Source of the DNA: Miscanthus floridulus
Lineage: Eukaryota > Streptophyta > Magnoliopsida > Poales > Poaceae
Length of the DNA stretch: 64,000 bases
Direction: 5' to 3'
Assembly: GCF_019320115.1 (NCBI RefSeq)
Contig: NC_089582.1
Location: 122,661,259-122,725,258 of the forward strand
In this document: one piece after another, positions 21,801-30,606 of the stretch
How the letters are laid out: each line of letters opens with the position of its first letter
Position numbering within the stretch: position 1 is the stretch's first letter
Program-made: the position numbers and the translations under genes
Notes under the pieces: model-generated
Seen by the model: only the letters and a program-made list of their open reading frames with translations
Told to the model about the DNA's origin: nothing
Databases searched by the model: none

Positions 21801-21968
21801 GCCGAGACCCTCATCGCCGATCTCGTCCAGCTTGGTGGCGAGGTTCCCGACACCAAGCGGCGCGCCGGGGCCTTCGAGCCCGCGGAGGCTGTCAAGCACG
21901 TCCCCGTCGACCCCGCCGTCCCCGACGGCCGAGGACTGAAGATCAGCGCCACCCTCGACAGCAAATAG
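18804..21968 (+). CDS. Gag-protease polyprotein of Tat-lineage retrotransposon, copy 1
   Basis: 1054 aa from the first ATG after the PBS (MADHIQPLRLG). The open frame extends upstream to 18711 without an ATG, into the LTR. The N-terminal third is acidic and low-complexity. A predicted coiled coil lies at about residues 290-320 of the protein. The capsid-like core carries KYSGETNPELWLADYRLACQ and later LRDFIRRFSKQ. A knuckle-like C-x2-H-x5-H-x4-C motif (CPYHQGPVKHALEEC) follows a basic KKK-rich region. The aspartic protease has its active site DGGSG at 21408. Gag should form the cytoplasmic particle that packages element RNA, and the protease should mature it. The frame ends at TAG (21966-21968), and pol continues in the same frame. 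Fully intact. Confidence 0.9.
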   Translation: MADHIQPLRLGTIVWFGSLEFMSLGHEYDMVLLAPRTPPSDDEVTPRQPRRRRRPGGRSRHARRARREQGHPDATRARGSTTLPADILRPAVGTGSLTGDLSDLSLDKGKSPGAYDDAQSSNPAPPLPEEPTPAGQNLETAPFPYPFGLRNAATSYAYAYAAAHEHPSERRQRFALDLSTHSDPSDEDEAWPGVDFSELHNPGALRQFLAASDYCLGYSDSDDEGTYDPSRECFHVGLGMPTVGEEEEGTGTRSPPRAGTGGATPPRLAAPAARNENLVHGGHRRPDLEQLRELQAKVEQDRLLLQQLRDTLEQEQRGRGEGGGARARARDVHHRINDNEGGEPPPIFNRASQNVAAAAMLIRAMPEPSTTEGRRVRGELRDLLETAAVQQAESSASRRRGGTSEQPTARPRQGQDASVRPEPARAPTVNRAPSVRDRPGHQREVQGDHEVVGRRRRHDDGAARGYHPHRGGRYDSGEDRSPSPEPPGPRVFSRAIRVAPFPARFRQPANLTKYSGETNPELWLADYRLACQLGGADDDLLIIRNLPLLLTDSARAWLEHLPPSQIHDWRDLVRIFVGNFQGTYVRPGNSWDLKNCRQKPDESLRDFIRRFSKQCTELPSVGDSEIVQAFLSGTTCRDLVRELGRNVPRSAAALLDIATNFASGEEAVGAIFPNNDAKGKQKDEAPEASPTRVPKRKKKGRPGKQEVLEAVRVATTDRRNPRGPRGPGLFDDMLKKPCPYHQGPVKHALEECTMLRRYYARLGLPDDDEARKRGAGERDGDKDDGFPEVRNAFMIFGGPSACLTARQRKRERREVFSVRVATPRYLDWSREAITFDRDDHPDYVPNPGQYPLVVDPIIGNTRLTKVLMDGGSGLNILYVNTLELLELDRSRLRGGSAPFHGVVPGKRTRPLGRVDLPVCFGTPSNYRKEVLTFEVVEFKGAYHAILGRPCYAKFMAIPNYTYLKLKMPGPNGVITIESTYEHAYDCDVECIEYAEAIVEAETLIADLVQLGGEVPDTKRRAGAFEPAEAVKHVPVDPAVPDGRGLKISATLDSK

Positions 21969-24900
21969 GAGGCCGTGCTCGTCGACTTTCTCCGTGCGAA
22001 CGTCGATATGTTCGCATGGAGTCCCTCGGACATGCCAGGCATACCAAGGGAGGTCGCCGAGCACGCCTTAGATATCCGGCCAGGCTCCAGGCCGGCAAAG
22101 CAGCGCCTGCGCCGGTTTGACGAGGAGAAGCGCAGGGCCATCGGCGAAGAAGTACAGAAGCTCGTGGCCGCCGGGTTCATCAAGGAAGTATCCCATCCAG
22201 AGTGGCTGGCTAACCCTGTACTAGTTAGGAAGAAAAGTGGCAAGTGGAGGATGTGCGTGGACTACACTGGTCTAAATAAAGCATGCCCGAAAGTCCCATT
22301 CCCACTACCACGAATTGACCAAATCGTCGACTCCACTGCAGGATGCGAAACCCTCTCCTTCCTTGATGCGTATTCCGGTTACCACCAAATCAAGATGAAA
22401 GAGTCCGACCAGCTCGCGACTTCTTTCATCACTCCATTCGGCATGTACTGCTACGTAACCATGCCGTTTGGCCTCAGAAACGCAGGGGCCACTTACCAAC
22501 GGTGCATGATCCAAGTCTTTGGCGAACATATCGGACGAACCGTTGAGGCCTATGTGGATGACATCGTAGTCAAGTCCAGGAAGGCCAGCGATCTCGTCGG
22601 CGACCTGGAGGTTGCCTTCACATGTCTCAGAAAGAAGGACATCAAGCTCAACCCCGAGAAGTGTGTCTTCGGGGTCCCCCGAGGCATGCTCTTAGGATTC
22701 ATAGTCTCGGAGCGTGGGATCGAGGCCAACCCGGAGAAGGTCTCGGCCGTGACCAACATGGGCCCGATCCGAGACCTCAAAGGCGTGCAGAGGGTCATGG
22801 GATGCCTTGCGGCCCTGAGCCGCTTCATCTCCCGCCTCGGCGAAAAAGGCCTGCCCCTGTACCGCCTTTTGAGAAAGGCCGAGCGCTTTTCTTGGACCGC
22901 CGAGGCCGAGGAAGCCCTCGCCAGGCTCAAAGCACTACTCACCAACCCCCCCGTCCTGGTTCCGCCCGCCGAGGGCGAACACCTCTTGCTCTACGTCGCC
23001 GCGACGACCCAAGTGGTCAGCGCGGCCGTAGTCGTCGAGAGGCAGGAGAAGGGACACGCTCTGCCCATCCAGCGACCTGTCTACTTCATCAGCGAAGTGC
23101 TCTCCGAGACTAAGACACGTTACCCGCACATCCAGAAGTTAGTTTACGCCATAGTCTTGGCTCGACGCAAGCTGCGTCACTACTTCGAGTCCTACCCGGT
23201 GACTGTGGTGTCGTCTTTTCCCCTGGGGGAGATAATCCAAAACCGGGAGGCCTCGGGTAGAATAGCCAAATGGGCTGTCGAACTCATGGGGGAGACCTTG
23301 TCTTTCGCGCCTCGGAAAGCGATCAAATCACAGGTCCTGGCCGACTTTGTAGCCGAGTGGACCGACACACATCTGCCACCCGTTCAAATCCAATTAGAAT
23401 GCTGGACCATGTACTTCGACGGGTCTCTGATGAAGACTGGGGCCGGCGCGGGCCTGCTCCTGGTCTCGCCCCTCGGAATACACATGCGCTACATGATACG
23501 GCTTCACTTCGCCGCCTCCAACAATGTCGCCGAATACGAGGCCCTCGTCAACGGCCTGCAAATCGCCATCGAACTTGGAGTACGACGTCTCGACGTACGG
23601 GGTGATTCGCAGCTCGTCGTCGATCAGGTGATGAAAGAGTCAAGCTGCCACGACCCCAAAATGAAGGCGTACTGCGCGATGGTACGTCGTCTGGAGAACA
23701 AGTTCGACGGTCTCGAACTCAACCACGTTGCACGAAAGTTCAACGAGGCCGCGGACGAACTGGCAAAGATGGCGTCGGCACGGACCCCGGCCCCTCCGAA
23801 CGTCTTCGCCAGAGACCTCCACAAGCCGTCCGTCGACTACGCCTCGGCGACGGAAGAGGACCCATCGGCCGAGCCCACCGCAGGGCTCGAGGCCCCCTCT
23901 GCCGTCGAGACCCCGCCAGCCGAGCCCGAGGCGATGGCGATTGACGAAGAGCCTCCCAAGACCGACCAAGGAACGGACTGGCGAGTCCCTTTCCTTGATC
24001 GCCTCGTCCGAGGAGAGCTTCCTGCTGACAGAACCGAAGCCCGACGGCTTGCGCGTCGCGCCAAGACTTACGTCCTCTGCAACGGCGAGTTATATAGGCG
24101 CAGCCCGTCTGGTATTCTCCAACGATGCATCACCACCGAGGCTGGCCAATCCCTACTTCAGGACTTACACGCGGGAGTCTGCGGGCACCACGCGGCGCCT
24201 CGGGCGCTCGTAGGTAACGCCTTCCGCCAAGGTTTCTATTGGCCAACGGCGGTGGCCGACGCCACAAAGCTAGTACGCACCTGCGAGGGATGCCAGTACT
24301 ATGCTCGACAGACGCACCTCCCGGCCCAAGCCCTCCAAACCATCCCCATCACATGGCCATTCGCTGTGTGGGGACTGGACATGGTTGGGCCTCTGCAGAA
24401 GGCACCCGGGGGCTATACCCATCTGCTGGTAGCTATCGACAAATTCTCTAAATGGATCGAGGCTCGTCCGATCGCTCAGATCAAATCCGAGCAAGCGGTG
24501 CTATTCTTTACGGATATCATCCACAGGTTCGGGGTTCCTAACACCATCATCACTGACAATGGGACACAATTCACCGGGCGCAAATTCCTAACGTTCTGCG
24601 ACGACCACCACATCCGGGTGGCCTGGGCGGCCGTAGGGCACCCAAGGACGAATGGCCAAGTAGAGCGTGCCAACGGCATGATCCTACGAGGCCTTAAGCC
24701 AAGAATATTCGACCAGTTGAAGAAGTTTGGCAAGAAATGGCTTGCCGAACTCCCGTCAGTCATCTGGAGCCTAAGAAATACCCCGAGCCGAGCCACGGGA
24801 TTCACACCGTTCTTCCTGGTCTATGGAGCCGAGGCCATCCTCCCCACTGACTTAGAATACGGCTCCCCGAGGCTACAGGCGTACAACGAGCAAAGCAACC

Positions 24901-25214
24901 GCACTACCCGCGAAGATGCCCTCGACCAACTGGAGGAGGCCCGCGACGTCGCGCTACTACACTCAGCCAGGTATCAGCAAGCCCTACGACGCTACCAAGC
25001 CCGGCGCGTCCAAAGCCGGGACCTGAAGGTGGGCGACCTAGTGCTGAGACTGAGGCAGAGCAACAAGGGCCGCCACAAGCTGACCCCACCCTGGGAGGGG
25101 CCGTATATCGTCGCTCAAGTGCTGAAGCCCGGGACCTACAAGTTAGCCAACGAGAAGGGCGAAATCTTCACCAACGCTTGGAACATAGAACAGCTACGTC
25201 GTTTCTACCCTTAA
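21969..25214 (+). CDS. Pol (reverse transcriptase, RNase H, integrase), copy 1
   Basis: Same frame as gag-protease, separated only by one TAG; 1081 residues from that stop to TAA at 25214. There is no ATG at its start, so expression by stop-codon readthrough is most likely. Residues are numbered from the GTG at 21975. Reverse transcriptase has YVDD at 193-196 and LPRIDQIVD upstream. RNase H begins around MYFDGS (Asp about 482). Integrase has an H-H-C-C zinc region (HAGVCGHH, CEGCQYY) and a D802, D861, E897 triad (WGLDMVGPL, ITDNGTQF, VERANG) with D,D-35-E spacing. The C-terminus ends in LRRFYP. All catalytic residues are present. It lies tail-to-tail with the antisense gene, 734 bp away. Confidence 0.92.
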   Translation, partial: EAVLVDFLRANVDMFAWSPSDMPGIPREVAEHALDIRPGSRPAKQRLRRFDEEKRRAIGEEVQKLVAAGFIKEVSHPEWLANPVLVRKKSGKWRMCVDYTGLNKACPKVPFPLPRIDQIVDSTAGCETLSFLDAYSGYHQIKMKESDQLATSFITPFGMYCYVTMPFGLRNAGATYQRCMIQVFGEHIGRTVEAYVDDIVVKSRKASDLVGDLEVAFTCLRKKDIKLNPEKCVFGVPRGMLLGFIVSERGIEANPEKVSAVTNMGPIRDLKGVQRVMGCLAALSRFISRLGEKGLPLYRLLRKAERFSWTAEAEEALARLKALLTNPPVLVPPAEGEHLLLYVAATTQVVSAAVVVERQEKGHALPIQRPVYFISEVLSETKTRYPHIQKLVYAIVLARRKLRHYFESYPVTVVSSFPLGEIIQNREASGRIAKWAVELMGETLSFAPRKAIKSQVLADFVAEWTDTHLPPVQIQLECWTMYFDGSLMKTGAGAGLLLVSPLGIHMRYMIRLHFAASNNVAEYEALVNGLQIAIELGVRRLDVRGDSQLVVDQVMKESSCHDPKMKAYCAMVRRLENKFDGLELNHVARKFNEAADELAKMASARTPAPPNVFARDLHKPSVDYASATEEDPSAEPTAGLEAPSAVETPPAEPEAMAIDEEPPKTDQGTDWRVPFLDRLVRGELPADRTEARRLARRAKTYVLCNGELYRRSPSGILQRCITTEAGQSLLQDLHAGVCGHHAAPRALVGNAFRQGFYWPTAVADATKLVRTCEGCQYYARQTHLPAQALQTIPITWPFAVWGLDMVGPLQKAPGGYTHLLVAIDKFSKWIEARPIAQIKSEQAVLFFTDIIHRFGVPNTIITDNGTQFTGRKFLTFCDDHHIRVAWAAVGHPRTNGQVERANGMILRGLKPRIFDQLKKFGKKWLAELPSVIWSLRNTPSRATGFTPFFLVYGAEAILPTDLEYGSPRLQAYNEQSNRTTREDALDQLEEARDVALLHSARYQQALRRYQARRVQSRDLKVGDLVLRLRQSNKGRHKLTPPWEGPYIVAQVLKPGTYKLANEKGEIFTNAWNIEQLRRFYP

Positions 25215-25948
25215 ATTTCCAAACGTTGTTTACATTGTTTCTCGAAATGAATAAAGAAGCGTTCTTTAAATTGTTATAATCTTTCGAGGAACCCCCTTAT
25301 AGACAAATCGGCTGTATAGAACCCAAGGACCGAAAGATCGTCTCAAGGGCGAAAAGGCCGGCCGAGTCGTGAGAACGGCCTATGCCTCTGGGCTACGGCA
25401 GCTCCCTCACCACCGTTTCGCCCAAAGGACAGCTTAGGTTCCGAGGAAGTTCTTTGCAGAGAGGTTATCTATCGATAGGGGCTCGACGTCACTATAACGC
25501 AATAAGGGAGACTCGGCTCTGCCTCTGCAAAGTCGAGCCTCCCTCGGGGGCTAAAAAGGGGGAACCCCCCTAAGTCCCGGACACCATTTCTCAACCGTTT
25601 TTCCGAAAATTTCCACACCAAACTCTCTCGCGCTCCGACGGGACCTTCGCAAGAAACCCAAAGACCAAAAGCCTGTCTAGAGGCCAAAGGGCCGGCTGAG
25701 TCGTGAGAACGGCCTACGCCTCTGGGCTACGGCAGCTCCCTCACCGCCCTTCGCCGAAGGACGGCTTAGGTTCCGAGGGATTTCTTCGCGATCGGGACAG
25801 AGGGCACGAACTTAGAAATAGAATGGAAAACGGTTAAGAAGCACACATACGCAAATACTTTAAGGGCCTCGACGGCCACAAAAAAAACGTCACGATTCGG
25901 CAACTAACTCGATTCGGTTACATGGCCCCTTTTGGCCCAGGTCAAAGC
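25215..25948. repeat. Pol/antisense-gene convergent spacer with duplicated ~145-bp units, copy 1
   Basis: Non-coding 734 bp between the pol and antisense-gene stops. Two similar units at about 25319-25460 and 25652-25795 share GTCGTGAGAACGGCCTA and GGGCTACGGCAGCTCCCTCA. It should hold the 3' UTRs of both convergent transcripts. Confidence 0.7.
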
Positions 25949-28900
25949 TCAAGGATCGGCGGCTGGCGCGGGAGGGACCACCTCTTCTTCGAACAGCTTG
26001 GCCAACGCGGTGCTAGGTGCCTCGGCCGCCTCCAACAGCCTCACGACCTCTGCATCAGCCTCCTCGTCATCTTCCGGCAACACGTAGCCGTCGCTGACAG
26101 CCTCGAGGTTGATGGCGTAGTGCGAGGAGACGACGGCCAGGGCGCGCTTGACACCCGTGTGCAACGCCCCTCGGAGTCTCTCGCGGACGTGGCCGCTCAA
26201 CGCGATGAGGCGGCTCCCAAGGGAGCTAGCTGATTGGACCTCCTCGACGTCCAGAGCCTCGCAGGCAGACCGGACAGCGCTGCGCAGCGCCTCGTGCTCC
26301 CTGACCTCGACATCCAGCGCTGCTTGCGCCGCGACGGAAGCCTCAGCCGCCTGGGAGGCCTCTTTCTCCAGACCTACGTCGCAGCAAGGGGTCAGGAGTC
26401 AAGCACGAACCAGGACAAAAAGAGCAAATGGAACGAGGAACATGGTTCAGCGGAACTTACCCTCGGCCTTGCCCTTCCAGGCTGAGACCTCGACCCGAGA
26501 GGCCTCGGCCGCCTTGGTAGCCTCTGCCAGGGCGACTTTTGTCGCCTGATGCTCGCTCTGCTCCGCACCCAGCTGCCCGGCTGAAGCCTTCGCAGAGGCC
26601 ATCGCTTCTTGGGCCCGAAGCCTGAAGGAGTCTCGCTCCTCCTCCAGTTCCTTGATCTTGGCCACCAGAGGGGCGGACTGCTCCTTAGCCATGGCCAACT
26701 CCGCCTGAATGTCGGCACAACGAAGGCGGAGGTCCTCCACTTCCGCACTCCGCGCCGACAATAGTCCCTGGGCATCGGCAAGCAAGCCCTTCTGGCGCCG
26801 GAGCTGGTCCCAGATATCCCTCTCATTTCGCAGGAACACCGATTTCCCAAGGGATCGGGTCTCGAGCTCCTAAGGAGGCAAAACAAAAAACACACGTCAA
26901 AACACTGCAAGCGGGCTCGGAGAGAAAACAACGCGGCACGAGAGGGGAAAGTACTCACCCGAGTGACACCAGGCAAGTCCCTTTCCATGACAGTCATCGC
27001 TGTCTGCAACGACCGCACGGCCAATCGGCGATACTCCTCGAGGGTATCCCAACGCCCCCCCTCGGCGACGTCCTCAAGGGCGAACACAGGCTCCCCCTCG
27101 GGATCAGCCTGGTCCCGCCAGAAAACACGCGGGAAGTTCCACCCACGGGGCTCGGGCCGTAGCGGAACAAGGGCCGAACTCCCCTCGGCAGGATCTGGGA
27201 CTTGTTGCTCCGCGGTACTGGCCGCCTCGACGTCCGCCGCCTCCTTCCCTTGGGAGGAATCATCAGACGAGATTGTCTGAACCAGGGGCGGCGCCAAAAT
27301 TTGCCCCGTCTCCACCTCCATCGCCTCGGTCTCGACGGACCCGAGGGCTCTGGCCTCCGCCGTCTCTACCTTGATGGCCTCGGTGTCCACTGCCCTGACA
27401 TCGGAGGTCTTGGGGGCTACGGCCTCGCCCTCAGTGGCCTCGGCAATAGCAGACGCCCCAGCCTCCTTCGCGGCCGCCTCGGCCCCCTGTTCCTGGGCGG
27501 CCTCCTCCTCCACTCGCTCCGCGGCCGCCTCGGCCCCCTGTTCCCGGGCAGCCGCCTCCTCCAAAACGGCCTCACCCGACCCCGCGCCACGCTGCGCGTC
27601 AGCCTGCGCCTCCGCTGCCTGATGGGCGGAGGAGCTAACGTTCACCTTGAGCGCCTTACGGGGCGCCAAGGGAGGGTCTCCCACCAGAAGCGTCTGGCTG
27701 CAAGAAAAGACACTCCCAAGGTCAGCATGCAACCAAGGGGCAAACAAGAAGCGGACTCCGCCAGGAAAGACGCTTACCGCGAACGGGGATGCAACCGCTT
27801 CGACACCGTCCGCCTCCTCTGCAACGGCGGCGGTGGTGGCAGCAACGCGGCCTCGGTGTCCACCAGCGCTAGCTGGACCCCGTGGGACCCCGGCACCTCC
27901 TCGACCCTTCGCGGAGATAATGGGGTCGCCCCCACCGTCACCCGCTCAACCTCCACCGTCGAACCCATCGGGTCGACGGCACGCTCTTCCGACACCCGCG
28001 CCTCGGGTGTGCCGGCCTCGGCGCCGGGACGGGCCACCACTGGCCCCGGGACACCTCCTCCTTCTCCTAGGGGCGTCAAGCTCCTTGCCGGCGCCCCGGG
28101 AACCATCTCCCTGATGTCGGGGAGGTGTTCCAGGCAGGCCGTCCCCACCTCGCACCCACCGCCGTCGCTCGAAGAATCCGACACCGACGGCGAGGGAGAC
28201 GGCTCCAAAGGGAGACCGTCGAGCCTCTGGCGCCGGCGACGGGCGTCCAGCTTTTCGCGCGCGAGGATCTTCTTCGTGCGCTTCGCCTCCTGGGCATCTT
28301 TCTTCTTCTTCTCCTCCTCGGCACGCGCCCTGTTCACGGATCGCCGCCGGGCGTCCTCAGGAACGGGCGGCGGGGAGCCTCGCACGTCTCTTATCCCCTG
28401 TGAGAGCGACGAAGTAAGACAACAGACCAAAAAGGCGAAAAACAAGAAGGACGCGAAAGCCTCGACAACATCCAACTTACCAGCGAGACATACCCCCGCG
28501 ACGGGCGCATCGGGAACGGCATTAAGTCATCGAGCCTCGGCTTCCCGTCTACCGCCTCCCTCACCCGACGCAGGGCCTCGTCATCGGTAAGGGCGAAGGC
28601 GGACATCTTGATACCGGCGACCGGGTCGCTCGGCGTCATCTCGAACAACCGCCGTCGCCGGGCCATTAGCGGCAACACCCTCCGGCGGTGAAAGGCCGCC
28701 ACGACCACGGCCGCCGAAAGGCCGCAGTCACGCAGCTTCCCCAAGGCCCTCAAGAGCGGTTCCAGCCTAGGCTGGTCGACCTTGATGACGCCGTACCCCC
28801 ATTTCTCCGGTTGACTCTCTACAACCCGCCCGGTATAAGGGGGAAGTCCTCCGCCGTCGTTGCGGAGGTAGAACCAGCCGTCATACCAACGACGGTTGGA

Positions 28901-29398
28901 CGTCGACAGCTGGGCCGGGATGTAGAGGGACTGCCGGTCTTGGCGCACGTGGAGGGTGCAGCCGCCGGCCCTCTGCGCCTTCCGAGCCCCCCTCGTTCCC
29001 CCCGGCTTGGAGGTGAACGTCGCTCGGAACAAATGGAGCCACAACTCCCAGTGGGGAGCGATCCCTAGATACCCCTCGCAGACGGCGACGAAGATGGCCG
29101 CCTGCGCGATGGAGTTGGGGCTGAAATTGTGCAGCTCCACGCCATAGTAGTGCGGGAGTGCCCGCATGAAGCTATCCGCCGGCGACCCGAAGCCTCGCTC
29201 GTGGAAGACGACGAAGCTCACCACGTAACCGTCGCGCGGCCTCGGCTCCGACTCGTCCCCCGGAGCAATCCACTCCGGCTCGTCGGGGTCGGTGATCGGG
29301 CGAAGAAGACCGGCCTCCACGAGCGACTGCAGCTTCTCCTCGGTGACGTCGGACCGCTCCCAGGGATCCGCCGGGAGGATGACGGGACCACCAGCCAT
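25949..29398 (-). CDS. Antisense five-exon gene of the retrotransposon (Transposase_28-like), copy 1
   Basis: I infer five exons: 29398-28481, 28397-27778, 27697-26959, 26869-26461, 26373-25949. All introns are GT-AG (donors GTAAGT, GTAAGC, GTGAGT, GTAAGT), and the joined frame is open for 1036 residues with correct phase at every junction. Exon 1 (306 aa, starting MAGGPVILPADPW) carries the conserved block ELHNFSPNSIAQAAIFVAVC and WELWLHLF, which I recognise as the Pfam putative gypsy-type transposon domain (Transposase_28). Exon 2 is basic then acidic and Pro/Gly-rich. Exon 3 has Ala/Glu-rich repeats. Exons 4-5 are predicted coiled coil. Additional antisense frames between pol and the 3' LTR are known in Tat-lineage elements; function unknown. 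Splice sites are predicted only. Confidence 0.82.
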
Positions 29399-30606
29399 TG
29401 CGCGGCGGAGGACGCTGCTACAGCGGTAATCTCTCCCCCTCTCTCTCTCGATCTCTCGCCCTCGCGCTTCTCTTCCCCGGCGCTCTACGCTCTCAGCGAC
29501 GGCACGGAGGCAGCAAAGGCGAACGCGGAAAAGGTAAGGAGGGAGAGCGCGAGGCTGTTTGCGTATTTATGCAGGGACGAATCGAAACCACCGGGCGACG
29601 AAATCGGGGAAGTTTCCCCCAGGAAATCCGGTGCGGTTATCCAGATCCGGTCTTACCGCCCACTCCCTCCTCATTAATTGCGCGTGCAGTTACGTCCCGT
29701 CGACTGACGCACGTCACGCCCAACCGCAGCAGCTGCAGGCCCCGTCCCACCTCCCCGAAAAAGCTGCCTCAAAAGGCGCGCCTGCCGTTGCTAACCGCAG
29801 GGAGAGAGGTAACCCCCACCCGATTCCTTTCAGGCAAAGGGACCAGGCACCGAGCCCGTTACGGTCCAGGGGTTCGAAGGCTGGGCCCTCAGGGGTTTCG
29901 ACAGCCGCCCCAGGACAACAGAGTCAGGGGCGACTACGGGCGAGCCTATACGAGGCCGAGGCCCAAGCAAGCGAAACGCTTGGGATGCCCTGTGTCGTGT
30001 CCGAGACCGGCAGGGAAGTCTCCGAATGGGATCCCACCGTAGGGAGGCACCGAGCCACCGAGGCCCAGCGAACGGCCTCGGCACCCACTAGAGAAACCCT
30101 CCGGTACTCTTGGAGCGCGTCTCCGGACCGCTAGCCGACCCCCAGCGAACGGGGTACGGGCCTCCACTCGGACTTACCCGATAACAGCTCACCGGAAATG
30201 CCGTCGCTCGCGCCCACCGAGGGTAGCGTGGCATCTTCCACCCCTCCTTCCGAGCGAAAAGGAAGCGCGAGGGTCGAACAAAAAGTCAGGAGAATCCCTG
30301 ACGGCCCTCTCGCTCCGCGCAGAGGCTAAGGGACTCTTCCTGCGAAACGTTGCCAAGTCCCAGCGACCTGGGCTCACACACGAGGGGACTCGGCGACACA
30401 AACCCTCCTTCCGAGCGAAAAGGAAGCGCGAGGGTCGAACAAAAAGTCAGGAGAATCCCTGACGGCCCTCTTGCTCCGTGTGGAGGCTAAGGGACTCTTC
30501 CTGCGACACATTGCCGAATCCCAGCGACTTGGGCTCGCACACGAGGGGGCTCGGCAATACAAACCCTCCTTCCAAGCGAAAAGGAAGCGCGAGGGTCGTT
30601 CAAAAA
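29399..30606 (-). promoter_or_regulatory. Upstream region of the antisense gene, copy 1 (truncated)
   Basis: A minus-strand TATA-like ATAAATA lies at 29564-29570, about 165 bp before the ATG, preceded and followed by GC-rich sequence; a GA-rich tract near 29434-29462 would be in the 5' UTR. From about 30242, units of roughly 160 bp (CCCTCCTTCCGAGCG...) repeat in tandem until the duplication breakpoint at 30606. Plus-strand open frames here (for example 29559-30134) have no recognisable domain. Confidence 0.45.

Larger units (their letters stand above)
17392..30606 (+). mobile_element. Tat-lineage Gypsy retrotransposon, copy 1 (3' truncated)
   Basis: Order: palindromic LTR (17392-18745), PBS, gag-protease, pol, antisense spliced gene, tandem repeats. 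It is cut at 30606 by the start of duplication copy 2, so it lacks the right end seen in copy 2 (46606-49063). The lineage is inferred from the antisense gene between pol and the 3' end, the primer binding site, and gag/pol motifs shared with two other elements in the window. All coding frames are intact, so the insertion is young. Confidence 0.88.

Noticed and set aside
27202..28590. 462-codon plus-strand open frame (and its copy at 43201-44589)
   Set aside because: It lies entirely antisense to exons and introns of the minus-strand retrotransposon gene, is GC-driven and has no domain; the minus strand has the conserved motifs and splice sites.
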